A stretch of 64,000 bases of DNA from contig CM041090.1 of NCBI GenBank assembly GCA_023079485.1, positions 38,032,874 through 38,096,873 of the forward strand, given 5' to 3'. Source of the stretch: Archilochus colubris (taxonomy: Eukaryota; Chordata; Aves; Apodiformes; Trochilidae). Position 1 is the first letter of the stretch; every line of letters starts with the position of its first letter. The position numbers and the translations under genes were made by a program. Positions 38,736-51,644 of the stretch are shown in pieces. A model generated the notes under the pieces. That model saw only the letters and a program-made list of their open reading frames with translations. It was not told the DNA's origin and did no database searches.

Positions 38736-41700
38736 TAAGGGAGGAAAAGCAGTGAGAAATTAATCATGCACCTAAAGAAAGGTTGTAAGGTCATGTTCTC
38801 AGCCATTTTTAGCAGTGTTAAATTGCAAAATATCCCAATGCAGTCTGCTTACATGCAACAGAAAACTGGAGAAAAGAGTTTGCCCCAGTGTCCAATCTCA
38901 GGGACTGGAGAGAGGATGTACAGAAGAATATCAAGAACTGAATTCCTGTGTCTGTACCAATAGCAGGAGCTGGCCCAGGAGTCAACTGAGACTGAAATTG
39001 AAACAACTGAACTGCTTTCAGCATACACATTGAGTCTGGTAGGATGCCTGCCACTGCCTCTGCTTTGCCTTCTCAGTAGCTGATGACTGTCGAGCATGCG
39101 GGCATCTTGTGTGTGACCTGACCAAATATTTCACAGCATCACAGGCCTCAGAGATCCCACTTGAGACCCAAGGGCAGTCGTGAGGAAAGCACAGTCCCCC
39201 AGTCCTTGTTGTGAAGACCAACTGGTTGGTTTAAAAGCAGCAGAAATGCAGCATAAGGTAAGAGGAGTGGTTGGAAAGGGCGAGTGCGGTTGGATGTGTG
39301 ATCTCTGTGCTTCGTGAAGGGAAAGCTGGCTGAATATTGCTGGAAATCACAGCTGGAAAAATGGCTTTTAATCATCTTTACATGAACTCACCAACTTAGT
39401 GCACTGTTTGCCTTATTGCGTGGAACATGTCACTACTAACCAAATAATTTCTTGAACTATTTTCTTGCTAATATATATAATTGCTCCCAGGTCAGATAAG
39501 CCCAAAGGTAACAAAATAACATCACTTCCATGCTATTTTTTTATTTTTGATTCTCCAAAGATGAGGTCTTTTAAAGGTCACATCTTGACAGCGTTCCTTT
39601 TTTACCCCCCCTGTTGTGCTAAAATAGATCAGTATCATGGACCTTGACAACAATGCCTGAAAGGTTTAGCAATAACCTATCCTGTATCACTGAGCACAAA
39701 AAACTCCCCACGCAATGCACAGCAGGCAGATGGACTTTTCTTGACAAGGCATGGAGTAAAAATATTTAATGTCTCCATCCCAATGTGAATTGGGTCTTCC
39801 CCTCTTGACATGAGATCTCCAGCCCCAGGGAGAGCCGCGCTCAGGGCCGTGTTGCCACATTAAGTCACTTGTAATGGCACAAAGAAGCAGAGCATGACAA
39901 GAGCTAAATAAGATTGTGAGTGTGGAAATGTCCACGTTTCAGCAGCCTCTCTGCTTTCCCAGGCTTTTTAAATGTGAAAAGCAATAAAGAGCTCTTAAAG
40001 GGGACTTGCATCTTTTTTGAAATCACTGTTTTTAGAAGGATGCTTTGTAGATGTTGCATGGTGAATAAAGCAACCACGTTTTTTCCAAGTGGCTTCAGAT
40101 TTGGGGTGGCAAAGCAGCTAATCTGCTAACATTTAATTGCTCTCTTGTTGCTGACTCTGGTGTCCAAGAGGTGAGTTCTCAGCCCACGTATACTCTCCTA
40201 CCTGCAATGGGGCAATAGGTCACTCTTAATTGAATTTTTATTTTACTCCAAATTCTTTTTCTCTGGTGATGCCCACTCCAAAATCACCAACAAAAAAATA
40301 GAGCTTAAACTCTGTATTTGGTGAAACTCTGGCCACAAATGGAGGCAATGAAGATGTGCCAGCAGTGTCAGTGGGGGCAGGATCTCACATGTTTAGTTAG
40401 AAACAGGTTTTGCCAGAATCCTGACTCTTTCCCCTTGAGTTAAAGTGATTACTTTGGGGAGAGAGGGGGGAGGGAGAGAGAAGCACTACAATAGATAAAT
40501 AGATGCATTAAAAAACATACAGTGCAAAAATGTACAATCACTATTGTTCTTATGGTGTTTGATATTAAATTTTGAAAAGCAAAGAATGTGAAGGAAAAGA
40601 GACAAGATGGAAATGAAGAGCTTTGTTTCAGAGTTTATATTGCTCTGGTTTAAGGCATTATAAATAACACTTGCTAATGGGCTGAGTTACCTGTCATCAT
40701 TAGTCTTATCTCCACAATGCCTGTTGTATCATGTTGCTCATTTCAGCATTAAAAAATCCATATGGAAAAGCAGAATATACAGCAGGTTCCCCCAGACCCA
40801 CTCAGGGAGACTTCTTAACCAGCCCTTTCACTGCTACACTGCTGGGAAGTCAACCAAAGCCTCTGTGATTCTGTGATTCTGTGATTATGTGATTCTGTGT
40901 TTGGCCCCAGGGTGTTCTCTCCATTACCTTGTCTACAAGAGGCATGGAAGCATCATGGCAGCTCTTCATGATCTCTTCTGGAGATGCAGGATTCCAAGGC
41001 AGGTCAGGGTTGTCCATGGAACCAGCATCTTCTGTATCAGTCCAAAGGCAAACAGTATGATGGAAAGCAACATTTGGAGATCAGAGGTATAGCTCAGTGC
41101 AGCACAGCCCCCAGGATCAGAGAAACACTGAGCAGAGGTACATTGTTCTTCCCACCCATGGGGGAATGAGGGATGGAACAGAGACAAAGGTTTGCCTGTG
41201 TGCACACACATTACTGAGCACCAGGTTATATGCAGGGACCCCTAAAGATTCCATTCTCCTTGCCTTCTCCAAAGAAAGAGCACAGCATTACCCTTCCAAG
41301 GAAGGATGTTTCTGTATTTTACATTTCCTCCCCCATAAGCTTGTTTGATTCCTGCAGTGGCAGAAGACACAGAGAAATGCCAAGAAAGAGCTTTGGTCAT
41401 GGTGAGCCCAGCTGCATGACACATCTCTGCATGCCAAGGACCATCACCTACAACATCAACTTGTGCAGCACAGTTACTGCAGGTCTAGGGAACCCAGCTC
41501 AGATGGCTGGGAAAGCAAAGTCAGAATCCTGCTTCAGTTGCTTAGAGGGTGGTTTGCAGATCAAAGGGGTCTTGGAAAGAATTGTGAAAAATCAAGACCC
41601 AGGTTATTTGAAATGCAATCTTGGTTGGAATAAGCCACCATATTGTTACTTTCCTAAGGCAGCCTCTACCTCCAGGTGTTGCTCTGGGAATGAAAACAAA

Positions 41701-42149
41701 GGGGGAGGCAGTGGATGAAAAAATCCCCTCGAAAGTCAAGGAAAGAATGAGGAGGAAAAGAGAAAAGATTACTGGTTCCACCACCAGCAGACTCCTGAGA
41801 AGGGCATTTGTTCTTCCCACATGAAAAGTCCTTCTTTTGCCAACCAAAACAATCACCTGGCATTTAGCTTGTCTTCAGCCTTTTCTCCCCACTTCAGGCA
41901 TGCAATTATTCACACCAGGTGCATTGCTCCAACCCATCTCTTGCAAGGTCCTCATTCACAGCTGAAGGACTGCAATTTGCCTGGCCTGCCCCAAAGTTTC
42001 TTTGTCCTCTTAAGCCCTGGTGTAATGTTACAGTGACAAGGGAAATAGAGTTGACAAAGGGTATTAGTGCTCCCTGCCTCTAACCCCAGGTGACTGCACC
42101 AACCTGGCTGTGGGGTCTCTGGTGACAGAAAGCCTGAGCTCACAGAAAA
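38736..42149. other. Noncoding stretch
   Basis: No supported gene. It includes a purine-rich GA/G tract (about 40456-40482) and an isolated CR1-type octamer array (40862-40900). The open frame at 41230-41718 (plus, 162 codons) is the second longest in the window. It has no recognisable domain, and its composition is like that of its surroundings, so I do not call it. Confidence 0.5.
40862..40900 (+). repeat. ATTCTGTG octamer array (CR1-like tail)
   Basis: Four to five copies of TCTGTGAT occur in tandem, one with a T-to-A change (GATTATGT). This octamer is the hallmark of CR1 3' tails. Directly upstream (40800-40861) I see no CR1 body. It is therefore either an extremely 5'-truncated insertion consisting only of the tail, or a microsatellite grown from one. 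Confidence 0.8.
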
Positions 42150-42790
42150 ACCATGAGCGCGGCGGCCATGCCGGCAGCCCACGGTTGGGCACAACCACAC
42201 TGCTTGGTGCCTTCACTTCAGCAAAAAACACTGTTTAAAGTTTAAGCTTACAAAAGTTGTTTGGGATTTTTTTTCTGGCAGGGTCCTCGATGCTTCTGGA
42301 GGGTTCCAGCAGGGCTCCCCCCTACCCCTTCCCAACTGCTAAGAGAAGACCCCCCCATGGCCGCTCGCCTCAGGCGGCGGGGCCTGGCCCTTTGTGCACG
42401 GAGCTGCCCTCGGCTTTGCTGACGGCTGCATTTGGGGATCGGGGTGGGGTAATAGAAATGCTGTGGAAAACTCAGTTCTCCTGTGTCCCCCCCTACCTCG
42501 TGACACTGCCCCTTTGTTTCATGGAAGCTCCTGGAATTTGCCTGTTGCACCCACACAGCGCGGAACTTTGTGTGAGGTCGGGAGCTCCCCCCCGGCAATG
42601 CTCGACCCAGGGCGGATGCCCCCAGGCAATGCTGTGAAACAAATGAACAGTGAGAGCAAAAAGGGGGGAAAGTGAGGAGTGGGGGTTGTTGTGGTTTGCA
42701 GGGCTGGTTTGGGTTGATGCAGGAAGGCCAGGACTAGGTGTAGGGGAGGATGACGGGAGCCCGAGTGCTCCTCGCTCAGCCCTGGCTGTG
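42150..42790. promoter_or_regulatory. CpG-rich, GC-rich patch (possible CpG island)
   Basis: In a window otherwise poor in CpG, about 25 CpG dinucleotides fall in this 640-bp stretch. The densest parts are near 42157-42176 (GCGCGGCGGCC) and 42360-42445 (CCGCTCGCCTCAGGCGGCGG and following). By my rough count the observed/expected ratio is about 0.4-0.5 overall and higher in the core, so it is below a classical island. It could be a decaying or small promoter, an unmethylated enhancer, or GC-rich debris. No first exon with a clear donor and open frame could be assigned. Confidence 0.3.
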
Positions 42791-43319
42791 TAGCAAAGAC
42801 ACAACTGCGTGCCTGGCTGATTGCAAAAAAAAAAAAAAATCCATTTTTACCTGTCTAAATCACAGGTATCTCTGGGCTTTCCCACCCCCCGAAAAAATCC
42901 CAAGGTTGTGGGACACATGGAGATGCAAATAAATCTCCTGGGATGATGACACCAGGTAAATACCATCTCTCCTGCCAGTTCTCATGGCTGGAGAAATTCT
43001 GGGAAATGGCTGGGAAATTCTCATTTCCCTGAGAAGTGTGTGCAATAAGTTAAACACATTCTGGAGGCCAGAGGGGAGAAATTCCTGATTGTCCAACTTC
43101 ACCCTACACCCCCAGCTCCTGTCAGATCATCCAGACTTGGAGTGGAGGCTGTTGGAGCCCTAGTTCTGGTCCTCAGTGAATATGCAGCATACCCTGGCCA
43201 TGCTTTCCCTTTTCTCCAAATTTTCCCTTTTAAATAGGGCAGCCCACTGCTCTTAGCCTGACCTCCAGCCAGAGAAAGATGTGCTGGGGAAGGGTCATGA
43301 CACACATCTGAAAAAGTGC
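42791..43319. other. Noncoding stretch with poly-A run
   Basis: No gene seen. An A-run of about 14 lies at 42826-42839. The remainder is unremarkable sequence leading into the CR1 coding remnant. Confidence 0.5.
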
Positions 43320-43890
43320 TGTATGTACCCCAGGGGGTGGTATAGGGGCCAAGAATGTTCAACCTCTTCATTCCTGACCTGGGTGATGGGAAAGAGTGCA
43401 CTCTCAGCAAGTTTGCAAGTGGTGTAAAATTTGGAGGAGTGGTTGATGCACCAGAGAGTGGTGCTGGTGTTCAGAGGAATCTCAACAGGATGGGGGAGCA
43501 GATCAACAGGAATCTCATGCAGTTCAACAAAAGGAACTGCAAAGTCCTACACAGGGGAAAAATAACCCCATGCACCAGCACAGGCTGACTGCTGGGAAGC
43601 TGCTTTGCACAGAAGAACCCATGGGTCCTGCTGGACACCAAGTTGCCCATGGATGGGCCAGGAAGTTGTCTTCATGGCACAGAAGGTCAACAGTCTCTGG
43701 GTCTTCCTCAGACAGCACATTGCCAGCAGGTCAAGGGAGATGCCACCCAGGGCAGCTCTGTTAGAGTATGGGGAAATGTGTCTTGGCCAGGTAGGCTCGT
43801 TGGGAGCTTTGCAGAGGTGGTAGCCCCATCTCAGCAGAGAGCTCTGGGCTCTGCTGCTATACACATTGTAGAGAAATTTGAAGATTTCCA
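43320..43890 (+). pseudogene. CR1 LINE ORF2 (reverse transcriptase) remnant
   Basis: This is a decayed piece of the CR1 ORF2 protein gene, whose product has endonuclease and reverse-transcriptase domains and copies CR1 RNA into the genome. The plus strand reads an RT-like segment from about 43355: NLFIPDLGDGKECTLSKFAS, then GGVVDAPESG and RNLMQFNKRNCKVLH. It ends at a stop (43586-43588), but the similarity continues in the next frame (PMHQHRLTAGKL near 43570). It then moves to a third frame (IASRSREMPP near 43730), so at least two frame changes are present. The catalytic FADD of CR1 RT is replaced by FASG. The product cannot be active. I can trace the CR1 3' UTR no further than about 43890. 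Confidence 0.85.
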
Positions 43891-44206
43891 GCCCCACCAC
43901 AAAACCTCAGACCTGCTGACACCTGCCATGGGAACCCCCACCTTCTGCCATTCCACCAGAGGTCACAGGGCAGAGATCCCCAGCAGCAAAAGGAAAGGTC
44001 AGATGTGCTCCTGCACGTATGAATATTAATTTTTAAATAATTTTTTCCATTTCTTTTACTTTCTAATCCACTGCCAAATGCACAATCAAAATTCAGAGGA
44101 GGGTGGTAGTACAGAAGTCACTTCCTCTGTGACATTCCCAAAGCAGCAGCTTACAACAGGCTCAGGGAACAGACTGGCCAGCAGCTTTGATGAACTGAAG
44201 CACAAC

Positions 44207-44250
44207 CTTCTGCTGAATCCCCTTTTGCCGAATCCCTTCTGCTGAATCCC
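44207..44250. repeat. Three-copy 14-15 bp tandem repeat
   Basis: CTTCTGCTGAATCCC occurs at 44207-44221, a diverged copy (CTTTTGCCGAATCC) follows, and CTTCTGCTGAATCCC recurs at 44236-44250. The outer copies are identical and the middle one is changed, so this is a small old expansion. Confidence 0.88.
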
Positions 44251-47200
44251 AACCTCTCCCTGCTCCAGCACTGCTCTTCTTGCATGAGTGCACCCATTGC
44301 GTGCTGTGAAATACTCTATGGAGAAACCTCTCTGCTCTTCCTGCAGATGCTTCTGAGTCATGCTGATCTACCAGAGATTAGGGAATCTGGCTTTTGAAGT
44401 GCTCTGGAACATGTGCTTTAAAAGAAAATAAATTAATTGAAGCAACATTGGTCCAAGCCCTATCAAGGCAGAAATCAGAGGCAGAAGGAATGTCCTGGAG
44501 CCTTTTTTTCATGGCTTCCTCTGACCCGCGGGCTGGAGGAAGAAGTGGGCAGATGTTTCAGATGGAGACATTACATCACTGGGTTTTTATATCCTCCATC
44601 TGTAGGAGCTGTAAGACATGAGTGGGGCCAAGCATAAATATTCCTAAAGAAATTAAGGCATGAGCAAAGCACGTGCACAGCCCCAAGCTGCAGCCTGCAA
44701 TATGGGAGAAATCTGGCTGCCCTCTGAGGCAAAAGATTTGTTCCTCTTCCCTACCATCTCCACCTTCTCCCTATAAACCTACAGTTCCCTGTAGAGCTCC
44801 TAGGACACTTTGCCATGCCCAGGACCATCTGTGCTCTCAATGAGACTGTTGTTAGTGAGTCAAAACCAGTAGAACAGGAAAATGATCTTCAGGGACACTT
44901 TCTCTTGCCAAGGCATTGGGAATAACAGCCTCAGCCTTGCTGTTTGATGCATTAGCTATTTCTGCCATGGACAAGTTATTTTAAATTGCAAAGGAATAGC
45001 ATGAAGAAGTAATAAAACCTGTCTATCTCCAAACTGGGCTTGATTGCAAGCACTGCAGGAAACAGGCCCAGCAGTGGGATGAAGATCCTATTCCATATGC
45101 AAGCCCTCACCAAGCTTTTGCTTGCCTCTTTTCTCCATGGTTTCCTTAGGTGACCCCACAATTATCCTTAGCATTTTTCCTCAGGTGCTGAAATACAGAG
45201 CTCAGGAATGGGTAAGAGGCTGCACTGCAGCATTCTCAGAATTTTGAGGTTCCCTTGGGCTCCAGACTTGACAGCAGCAAGTCTGCTTGCCACATCCCTC
45301 CACCTCTCACTTCCTGGCTCTCCCAGAAGCAGCAGCACTGCTTTACAGCCTAAGAACAGAATTTGGGACATCCTACCTGTGGAGAAGCTTTGACATCACT
45401 AGGTGAAGGCTTTGGTAAGAAGCATTGCAGGTTGCAGTTGTAGGTTTACCACATTCCAGCATCCTGATTTTTAGTGCACACTGCAAATCCAAGTTTGCTA
45501 TTAGAGACTACAGATTTAGCCTCTCAATTAAAAGACCACCAGCTTTTGATTTTCTATTAACTTTCTTTTAATTCTGTCAGATTTTCTATTAGCTTTCTAT
45601 TAATTCTTCTATTTTAGTGTTCTGTTCCATTTCCTCTGAATAATCACTCCACATTATAATCAGTCAAGATGAACAGACAGTTCTGACCTCTTCCTGTTCG
45701 TTACATGGGATTGTTTTGTTTTTCATTAACTTGTTTCTCTCTTTGCTTTTTTTTGCTCTGGAAAGCACGCCCTGACTACAAAGAGAAAGAGAAGGCAAAT
45801 GCAGCATTTTAACCCTCAATTTTTTTTGCTGATTTCTAGTATTGAGATTTCTGCACCTTGTCTTCATACCCTCCATTTTTTATACTGCTCAGTTCTGCAG
45901 GAGCCAGACCTTGAGGCAGCTCCAGCATTCATCACTGAGCAGGAGAGAGAGGCCACCCTATTCTAGGACATCTCTCTGAGAACAGGCAGATAATTATCTG
46001 AAGCACAGGAGGAAAGAGGGGGAGAAAACTTCACTAGTGACAGCCTATTTCACAAGCATTTACAAGTTTAATTTATAAAGAGAAGCATAACGCAGGAAAA
46101 TTCAGTGTTTGCAGATGGAAAAATCCCACAAATACAGTTTCCTTTGACCCTCCCTCCTGCAACAGTTGGGACGTGGTCTGAAATTCAAATTAACTTTCAT
46201 ACCCAGCCTACAATTCCATTTTGTGCCCCAAAGCAAAATTTCCTGCATAATTGTGTGTATTTAGGTCAGTTCTCCATTGTTCACTTCTGCAGAGAAAATA
46301 GCTGATTTGCAAGTGGAGAAAATTCCTAATACAGTTTTCAAAAGCACTTTTGCAATTAGAGATCGAGCTCCTAAATGAGACTGGAACGTCAGCCTGCGTT
46401 TGCTTGGGTAGTGTCTTGAGACTTTTTATGCCTGTTTTTGACAGCAGGGTGGCTCCTTTTAAACACAGACCAGATTTGACATTTATACAGGAATAAGCTG
46501 GTTTGCCAGACTTTGTTTTAAAAAGCAGTTCACTGATTTTCATACTTCTATCAAACGTTAACCAGAAGTATGCAGTATGTGCACATATTAATCTAATTAA
46601 CATTTAATCTACAGAAATCACAGTTACCATCTTTTCCCATTGTAAGGTTCTTTTCACTATAAATTTCCCCTGTGCTTAATTTGTGCAGATTTCTTTCATT
46701 TCTAAATTCCTGCTGTAAGGAGTACTCTGTTAGCATCCTCTGTTTATGTTTCACTGTAAAGCACCAGACATGTGCATGGTCAGATCCAAATAAGCATTTT
46801 AACTCATGCAGGTATCAAATTAAACCCAAATATTCTGAACTGAGCCCAATAATGAAGAAAGCTCTCTTGAATGCTTGGTGAATTGGCTTAAACTGGGGCT
46901 CTATGCAAAGATATGCCTTTATCTCTGTATCTTGCAAAGAAGCAGGGAGCATGACTCAAAATATGTATCTTCTCTGCATTATAGAGACCCATGGTCCAGT
47001 TTTGTGGCTTCATAAATATTTTTTGTGAATGTGCTGCCAGAGCAGGTCCAAACGTCTTGAACACACCATGCAAAGGCCTCATCAGGGCTGTAATTCAGGG
47101 CAATGACACCAAAGGTTGGGTGATGAAAAGCCAAAAGCTGCTTCTACGTGTAGCTTTCTAGGCATTAATTAAAAAATCAAATCTCTACCATCCCACCCCC

Positions 47201-48101
47201 CCAGAGAGACAACAAAGCATGGCAGATCTATCTCAGGATGCTGGGGGAGAGGGGGGAAAAAAGAATCAGGTCAAAGCACACAATATACAAATCCTTGGGA
47301 TGCCGTAGGGCACAGTATGCAACGACCTCAGACTGTTTGGAAAATTGATTACAGAAGGCCTTCAGCTGAATGGAGTCAATGACCCTACCCATGCACAGCA
47401 AAAGGAAAACAGCCACATCCCCTCTGAGCTAATGGGCATGAGGGATGCTGGCCCAAGCTCCTCATGGTGGCTGTCAAAAGGGGACCTATGGAAACAGCCT
47501 CTCTCAGGTGGTCCTCTTCAGACCAGGAGAGGAAAAGATGGGCTTTCTTTTCATGCAGGTTTGATTTCCAGTTCATCAAAACAGATGAACTCCAGTTTTC
47601 CTCCTCCCCTTCAAAAAAAAAAAATCACCAGCTGTGCTAGGGGTCACGATGTAAGAGACGAGGAACGTGTGTAATTCAGGAGCTCCAACTGCCTAATGAA
47701 ATATATGTCAAAAGAGACAGCTGGCCTGGAGGCTTGAGCTGCCCAGTGTCTTTGTCTTAAGGTTTTCTCTAGCTGGAAGTGCAGGAGAATGAGGACTGGT
47801 GAAATGGGGTGAGTTTTATCTGGTAGATCCAATTGCCAACGTTGTCTTTTTTGCACTTCAGCTTGTAGCCTTCAGGATCTGTAACTACTTGTCCCATTAA
47901 AGTTGTTCTGCTTAGCCAGGGTAAGCCCTAATCAAGTCAGGAGAAGGAAGGGGTTTGCTCCCAGTGAGCAGAGCATTCATACAGAGAACCATGGAGTGTG
48001 ATCTGGGTAGAAAAGAAGAGGTAACATTAAGACTCATGGTCCAGCAGGCACAGAAAATCTCTTGGAAGAGACTTAGCTCCTGATAGCTGCTTCCAGCATC
48101 C

Positions 48102-48137
48102 TCACTAGAGGATGGTCCATCACTAGAGGATGATGGA
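48102..48137. repeat. 18-bp tandem duplication
   Basis: TCACTAGAGGATGGTCCA is followed immediately by TCACTAGAGGATGATGGA. The flanking CATCCTC on both sides forms a small imperfect inverted structure with the GAGGATG core. It is probably a slippage product. Confidence 0.85.
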
Positions 48138-48897
48138 AACATCCTCATTAAAGCAGAAGTAGTAGTGTTCTTGGTTCAGTGACATGCATCAAGGCTCCTC
48201 TCTCCATCAGTGCTTAAAGAGAAGATATTTGTGCTAACCACATAAAAACTTTTCTATACTGATAAAGGAGTTGAGAATAAGGTTGGAGAGCACTTCTTAT
48301 AAAAAACTTCTTCTAAAAAAATTGGAGCACATCACCTAAAAGCACACACTCTTCAAAGGTGGAGAACAAGATCCACCAGGACCAGTTCACTAGACTGATC
48401 ACATTTTCCAGGCAACAGTGCAAAAACCTCGTGAAGCCAAGAAATGCTGAAGTAAAAAAATTTTAAAAGGTCAAAACCTGCGCCATTAATTTTCTTTGCC
48501 TGAGATAATGTAGACTGTACAATTGTGTCTTCTTTTGTTTCTCTTTCTTTTCTCAGAAAAACCCAGAGCTGCAACAGCAGAGGAAATTAGTTGTGGGTTC
48601 AGCTGCCACAAAAACCTAGGACTGGGCTCAATTTTAAGCACATGAGAAGCTCACTGGCTTCAGCTGGGACTGAATGTTCAGCACGTGTTGCAGGGCTCTG
48701 CCAACGCAGGACCCACCAAGCTGCAATGCCCAAAATGTGTGTCAGATAAGCTGAGACAAAGGTATTCACACAACAGCATGAACTACCTGCCTGTGGAGAT
48801 GGCAGAAAAACATAGAAAAAAAACATTTTGAGCTAAACTTCAGATCCAGGTGCTGAAGAAAGCACACACCTCTCCTAATAGGAGAAAATTCTGGTAT

Positions 48898-49071
48898 TAC
48901 AGAATTTTTGGGTTGGAAAAAGCCTTAAAATCATCAACTTTCAAGCCCCCTGCTATGGTCAGGGACACCTCCCACCAGCCCAGGTTGCTCCAAGCCCCAT
49001 CCAACCCAGCCTTGAACACTTGCAGGGATGGGGCAGCCACAGCTCCTCTGGGCAACCTGTGCCAGTGCATC
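48898..49071 (-). repeat. CR1 LINE 3'-end fragment
   Basis: This is a minus-sense CR1 copy. The plus strand reads TACAGAATTTTTGGGTTGGA, then TCAGGGACACCTCCCACCAG, CCCAGGTTGCTCCAAGCCCC and GATGGGGCAGCCACAGCTCC, and ends at CAACCTGTGCCAGTGCATCA. It is the closest match in the window to the copy at 5536 and shares the CACCTCCCACCAGCCCAGG variant, so both may belong to the same subfamily. Both ends are truncated. Confidence 0.93.
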
Positions 49072-51638
49072 AAAAAATGTAGAAAGTGCAGAAAAATGTG
49101 TGAGGGAATATAACAACACCCAGACAAGTTGTAGACTGAGAACACTGGGAGCTTCAGGCCAAAAAAGAGATGGTTAAGGAAGAAAATCAAAGGGATGGGG
49201 TGTATGCAAGAGGTGGCAGAAGGAACGTGCTTCACTGCATGCAAAGTGAGAGTCAACCACAGAACAAGACCCAACTGATTTGTGCACACAGGGAATATAA
49301 AAATCAGGCTAAAGGTTACAGTCTAGCTAGAAAGAAGGTGATAAGCTGAGTACAGCCCCTTATCAAATTTTCATATGAAAGCTCTGCATTACCTATTAGC
49401 TAAAAAGAGCTGGGCTGCAGCCTGCAGCAGCTTTCTTCTCCCATGCCAGTAAATTGAGACCCCCACCCTCAGCTCAATATCTGAAACTGGGGCAAGCTTC
49501 AGCCCTTTAGACTGGCCACCTATTAATGTCTCCTACCAGAAAAACACAGTTTTAACATCAGAAGTCCTCTATGTTTTAAGAGTGTAAAAGCATTAAGGTA
49601 ATATACTTCTTTAATTAAATACTTGCATTATTTCAATTAATTCTGTACATTTCCTTGCTATTATTTTCAGTATAAGTTTTCTAAAATCAGCCTCCTGTTG
49701 GTTTTGTGTCTTTCCCTGAATCCGATTCCTGATACCTTGCTGGTCTCCAGTTCATTACTGGGAGCAAACAACAAACCAGTGGAGGGAGACCTCACTTATT
49801 TCCCTATTCCAACTGAACATAGTCTGTTAAGAGAGCTGACAGTGGGCATTAAAATCCCCCAAATAAACAAAACATTGCAACAATAAATAATTAAAAAGTA
49901 ATTCTGAAGTACATACTAGAGGACAACTGTAACATGAAGTAAAATATTAGGCTTAAGGTATATTTTATTGTGTTCTCTCATATTCTTTAGGTAACAGACT
50001 CCCAACATATTCACAACACAAGGGAGCAAAACAAAACAAAAAAAAATTGCTTTTTTAAAAAAATGCTTCTGAAAGACTTCTGGCCTTTTGGAAAAAGTAA
50101 TTTTGTTATGTAGAAAATGTAGGAAAAAAACCTGAAACGACAGCTATAAAAAGGCTTGGAGGCCATGTCCAAAGGTTCCTCTGTCTAGACCTCAGTCTAG
50201 CAAGATCACAGGCAATTTTATACTCAGACCAAAAAGATTTTGTTTCCTTAAATGCATTTTTTTGTGTGCTTGTAACATACCTCGAGTTATTTTGCTGAAG
50301 TGAGTATACATAGCTGGTTTACCCTGTACCCTTTTCTAGTTTTGGGGTACAGTATATGACACAATTCTTCAATGAGAGCCATACACCCAATTTCACTCAG
50401 CTCCCTGAGCCTCTCCTGAGTAGTCCATTTGCTGGGATAACTATCTTAGTTATTTCTATCAGTAACTCCAAACAATTCCTTTTACTACTCTGCTAAATTC
50501 ACCTTCCTTCAGAACATCACATTAGAATAAGCTCTTACATTCTTAAAAAATCACAGAAATTAAAATTTAAATCATTGAATGATTTTATCTTGGGCATTAG
50601 GGTTCTCTTTTAAATTAGCCCACATAGACATTCACTGATTGAATTCAGGCACCAGGAACACTAAGTTAGCTTAACCTTTCTACCTAAGCATCTCCAATGA
50701 TATTCAAAGCTATCATTACACATCAAGATTAAAAGAATCCCCAACATTTAAGTTAACCAACAATGCCAATCAGAGGTTGTCTTTGAGAATAAAATACACT
50801 AAAGTGTAAATTTCCATTTAGATGGGGTAAACCATTCTTTTTATAAACTTTGAGCTAGAAAACAAAGGAATATGTTTTGTCCCTCCATTAATGCAAACCA
50901 AGGTTAACAGTTGATTGTACCACAGAAATTTCAGTTGCTTGATCCACAGAAAATATTCCCTCATTTTGCTAGACAGCTCAGTAGTTCCATTTTTTAATCC
51001 TCAAAGGGATGGGGCTGAATCTTTAGAAAAGACAAGGCTGCTCCAGGTTGTAGGTGACAGCAGAGCAACCTCCCTTCCCTCTTCCCTACTTCAATTTGTG
51101 GAGTCCACATCAGAATCCTACCAGCTGTCTAGAAAAGAATTCCAGAGATGATAAAATCTGAACAGATAACATACAGGTTCCTTTTGTCTCCAAATCACAT
51201 GGGCTAAAACCAGTGTAAAGATTTATTTTAAGTATCCTTAAATTCTTAGAAATTATATTACTTGAGTCTGAATCAGATCAGAAGACACAAATATATTTTG
51301 CTCCTCTGTGAATGGGTTTTCCAAACATTGGGCAACCTAATCCATCTCCAACTCTCCTGAAAACCCCAGAGCAGGTGGCATCAGAAGAACACCATGGCTG
51401 GAGCCAAAGGCACATTTCTTTATCTTGGAATGCAAGAGGAAACACAGTGAAAAGGGGCATTTTCATTAGTGTAACTAAAAATGACCAAATTAAGCACCCA
51501 ATATTCCATTTTAACATAGCTAGCTCATATTAGAAAACTGAAGGACTGATAAGTTTGCAATTAAGTGAAAATTCATTAAGTGTGAAAAGGGTTTATAGCA
51601 TAGCACTCAAAATACACACAGAGGATGTCATTGCCTGT
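49072..51638. other. AT-rich stretch, possible distal 3' UTR extension
   Basis: No gene of its own is seen. The sequence is AT-rich and free of recognisable repeats, like the 3' UTR to its right. On the minus strand there are AATAAA hexamers at 49964-49969 and around 51220, so longer transcripts of the minus-strand gene could extend into it. This is inference from composition and poly(A) hexamers only; otherwise it is intergenic. Confidence 0.3.
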
Positions 51639-51644
51639 TTTATT
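51639..51644 (-). terminator. Candidate distal poly(A) signal AATAAA
   Basis: On the minus strand, TAAATAAAACAGGC is followed within about 30 nt by the GU-rich stretch CTGTGTGTATTTTGAG. That is the usual arrangement of a vertebrate cleavage site: hexamer, then a downstream U/GU-rich element. It would extend the 3' UTR by about 240 nt beyond the signal at 51883. Which one is used cannot be told from sequence. Confidence 0.4.

Larger units (their letters stand above)
43891..48897. other. Noncoding stretch with small tandem repeats
   Basis: No supported gene. A 14-15 bp unit ending in GAATCC is present three times at 44207-44250, and an 18-bp unit is duplicated at 48102-48137. The AT-rich part at 46480-46900 is repeat-free and unexplained. 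The open frames at 46208-46603 (minus, 131 codons) and 47345-47674 (plus, 109 codons) have no recognisable domain. Confidence 0.5.

Noticed and set aside
41230..41718. 162-codon open frame on the plus strand
   Set aside because: Within chance length, no recognisable motif, and base composition is the same as the flanks.
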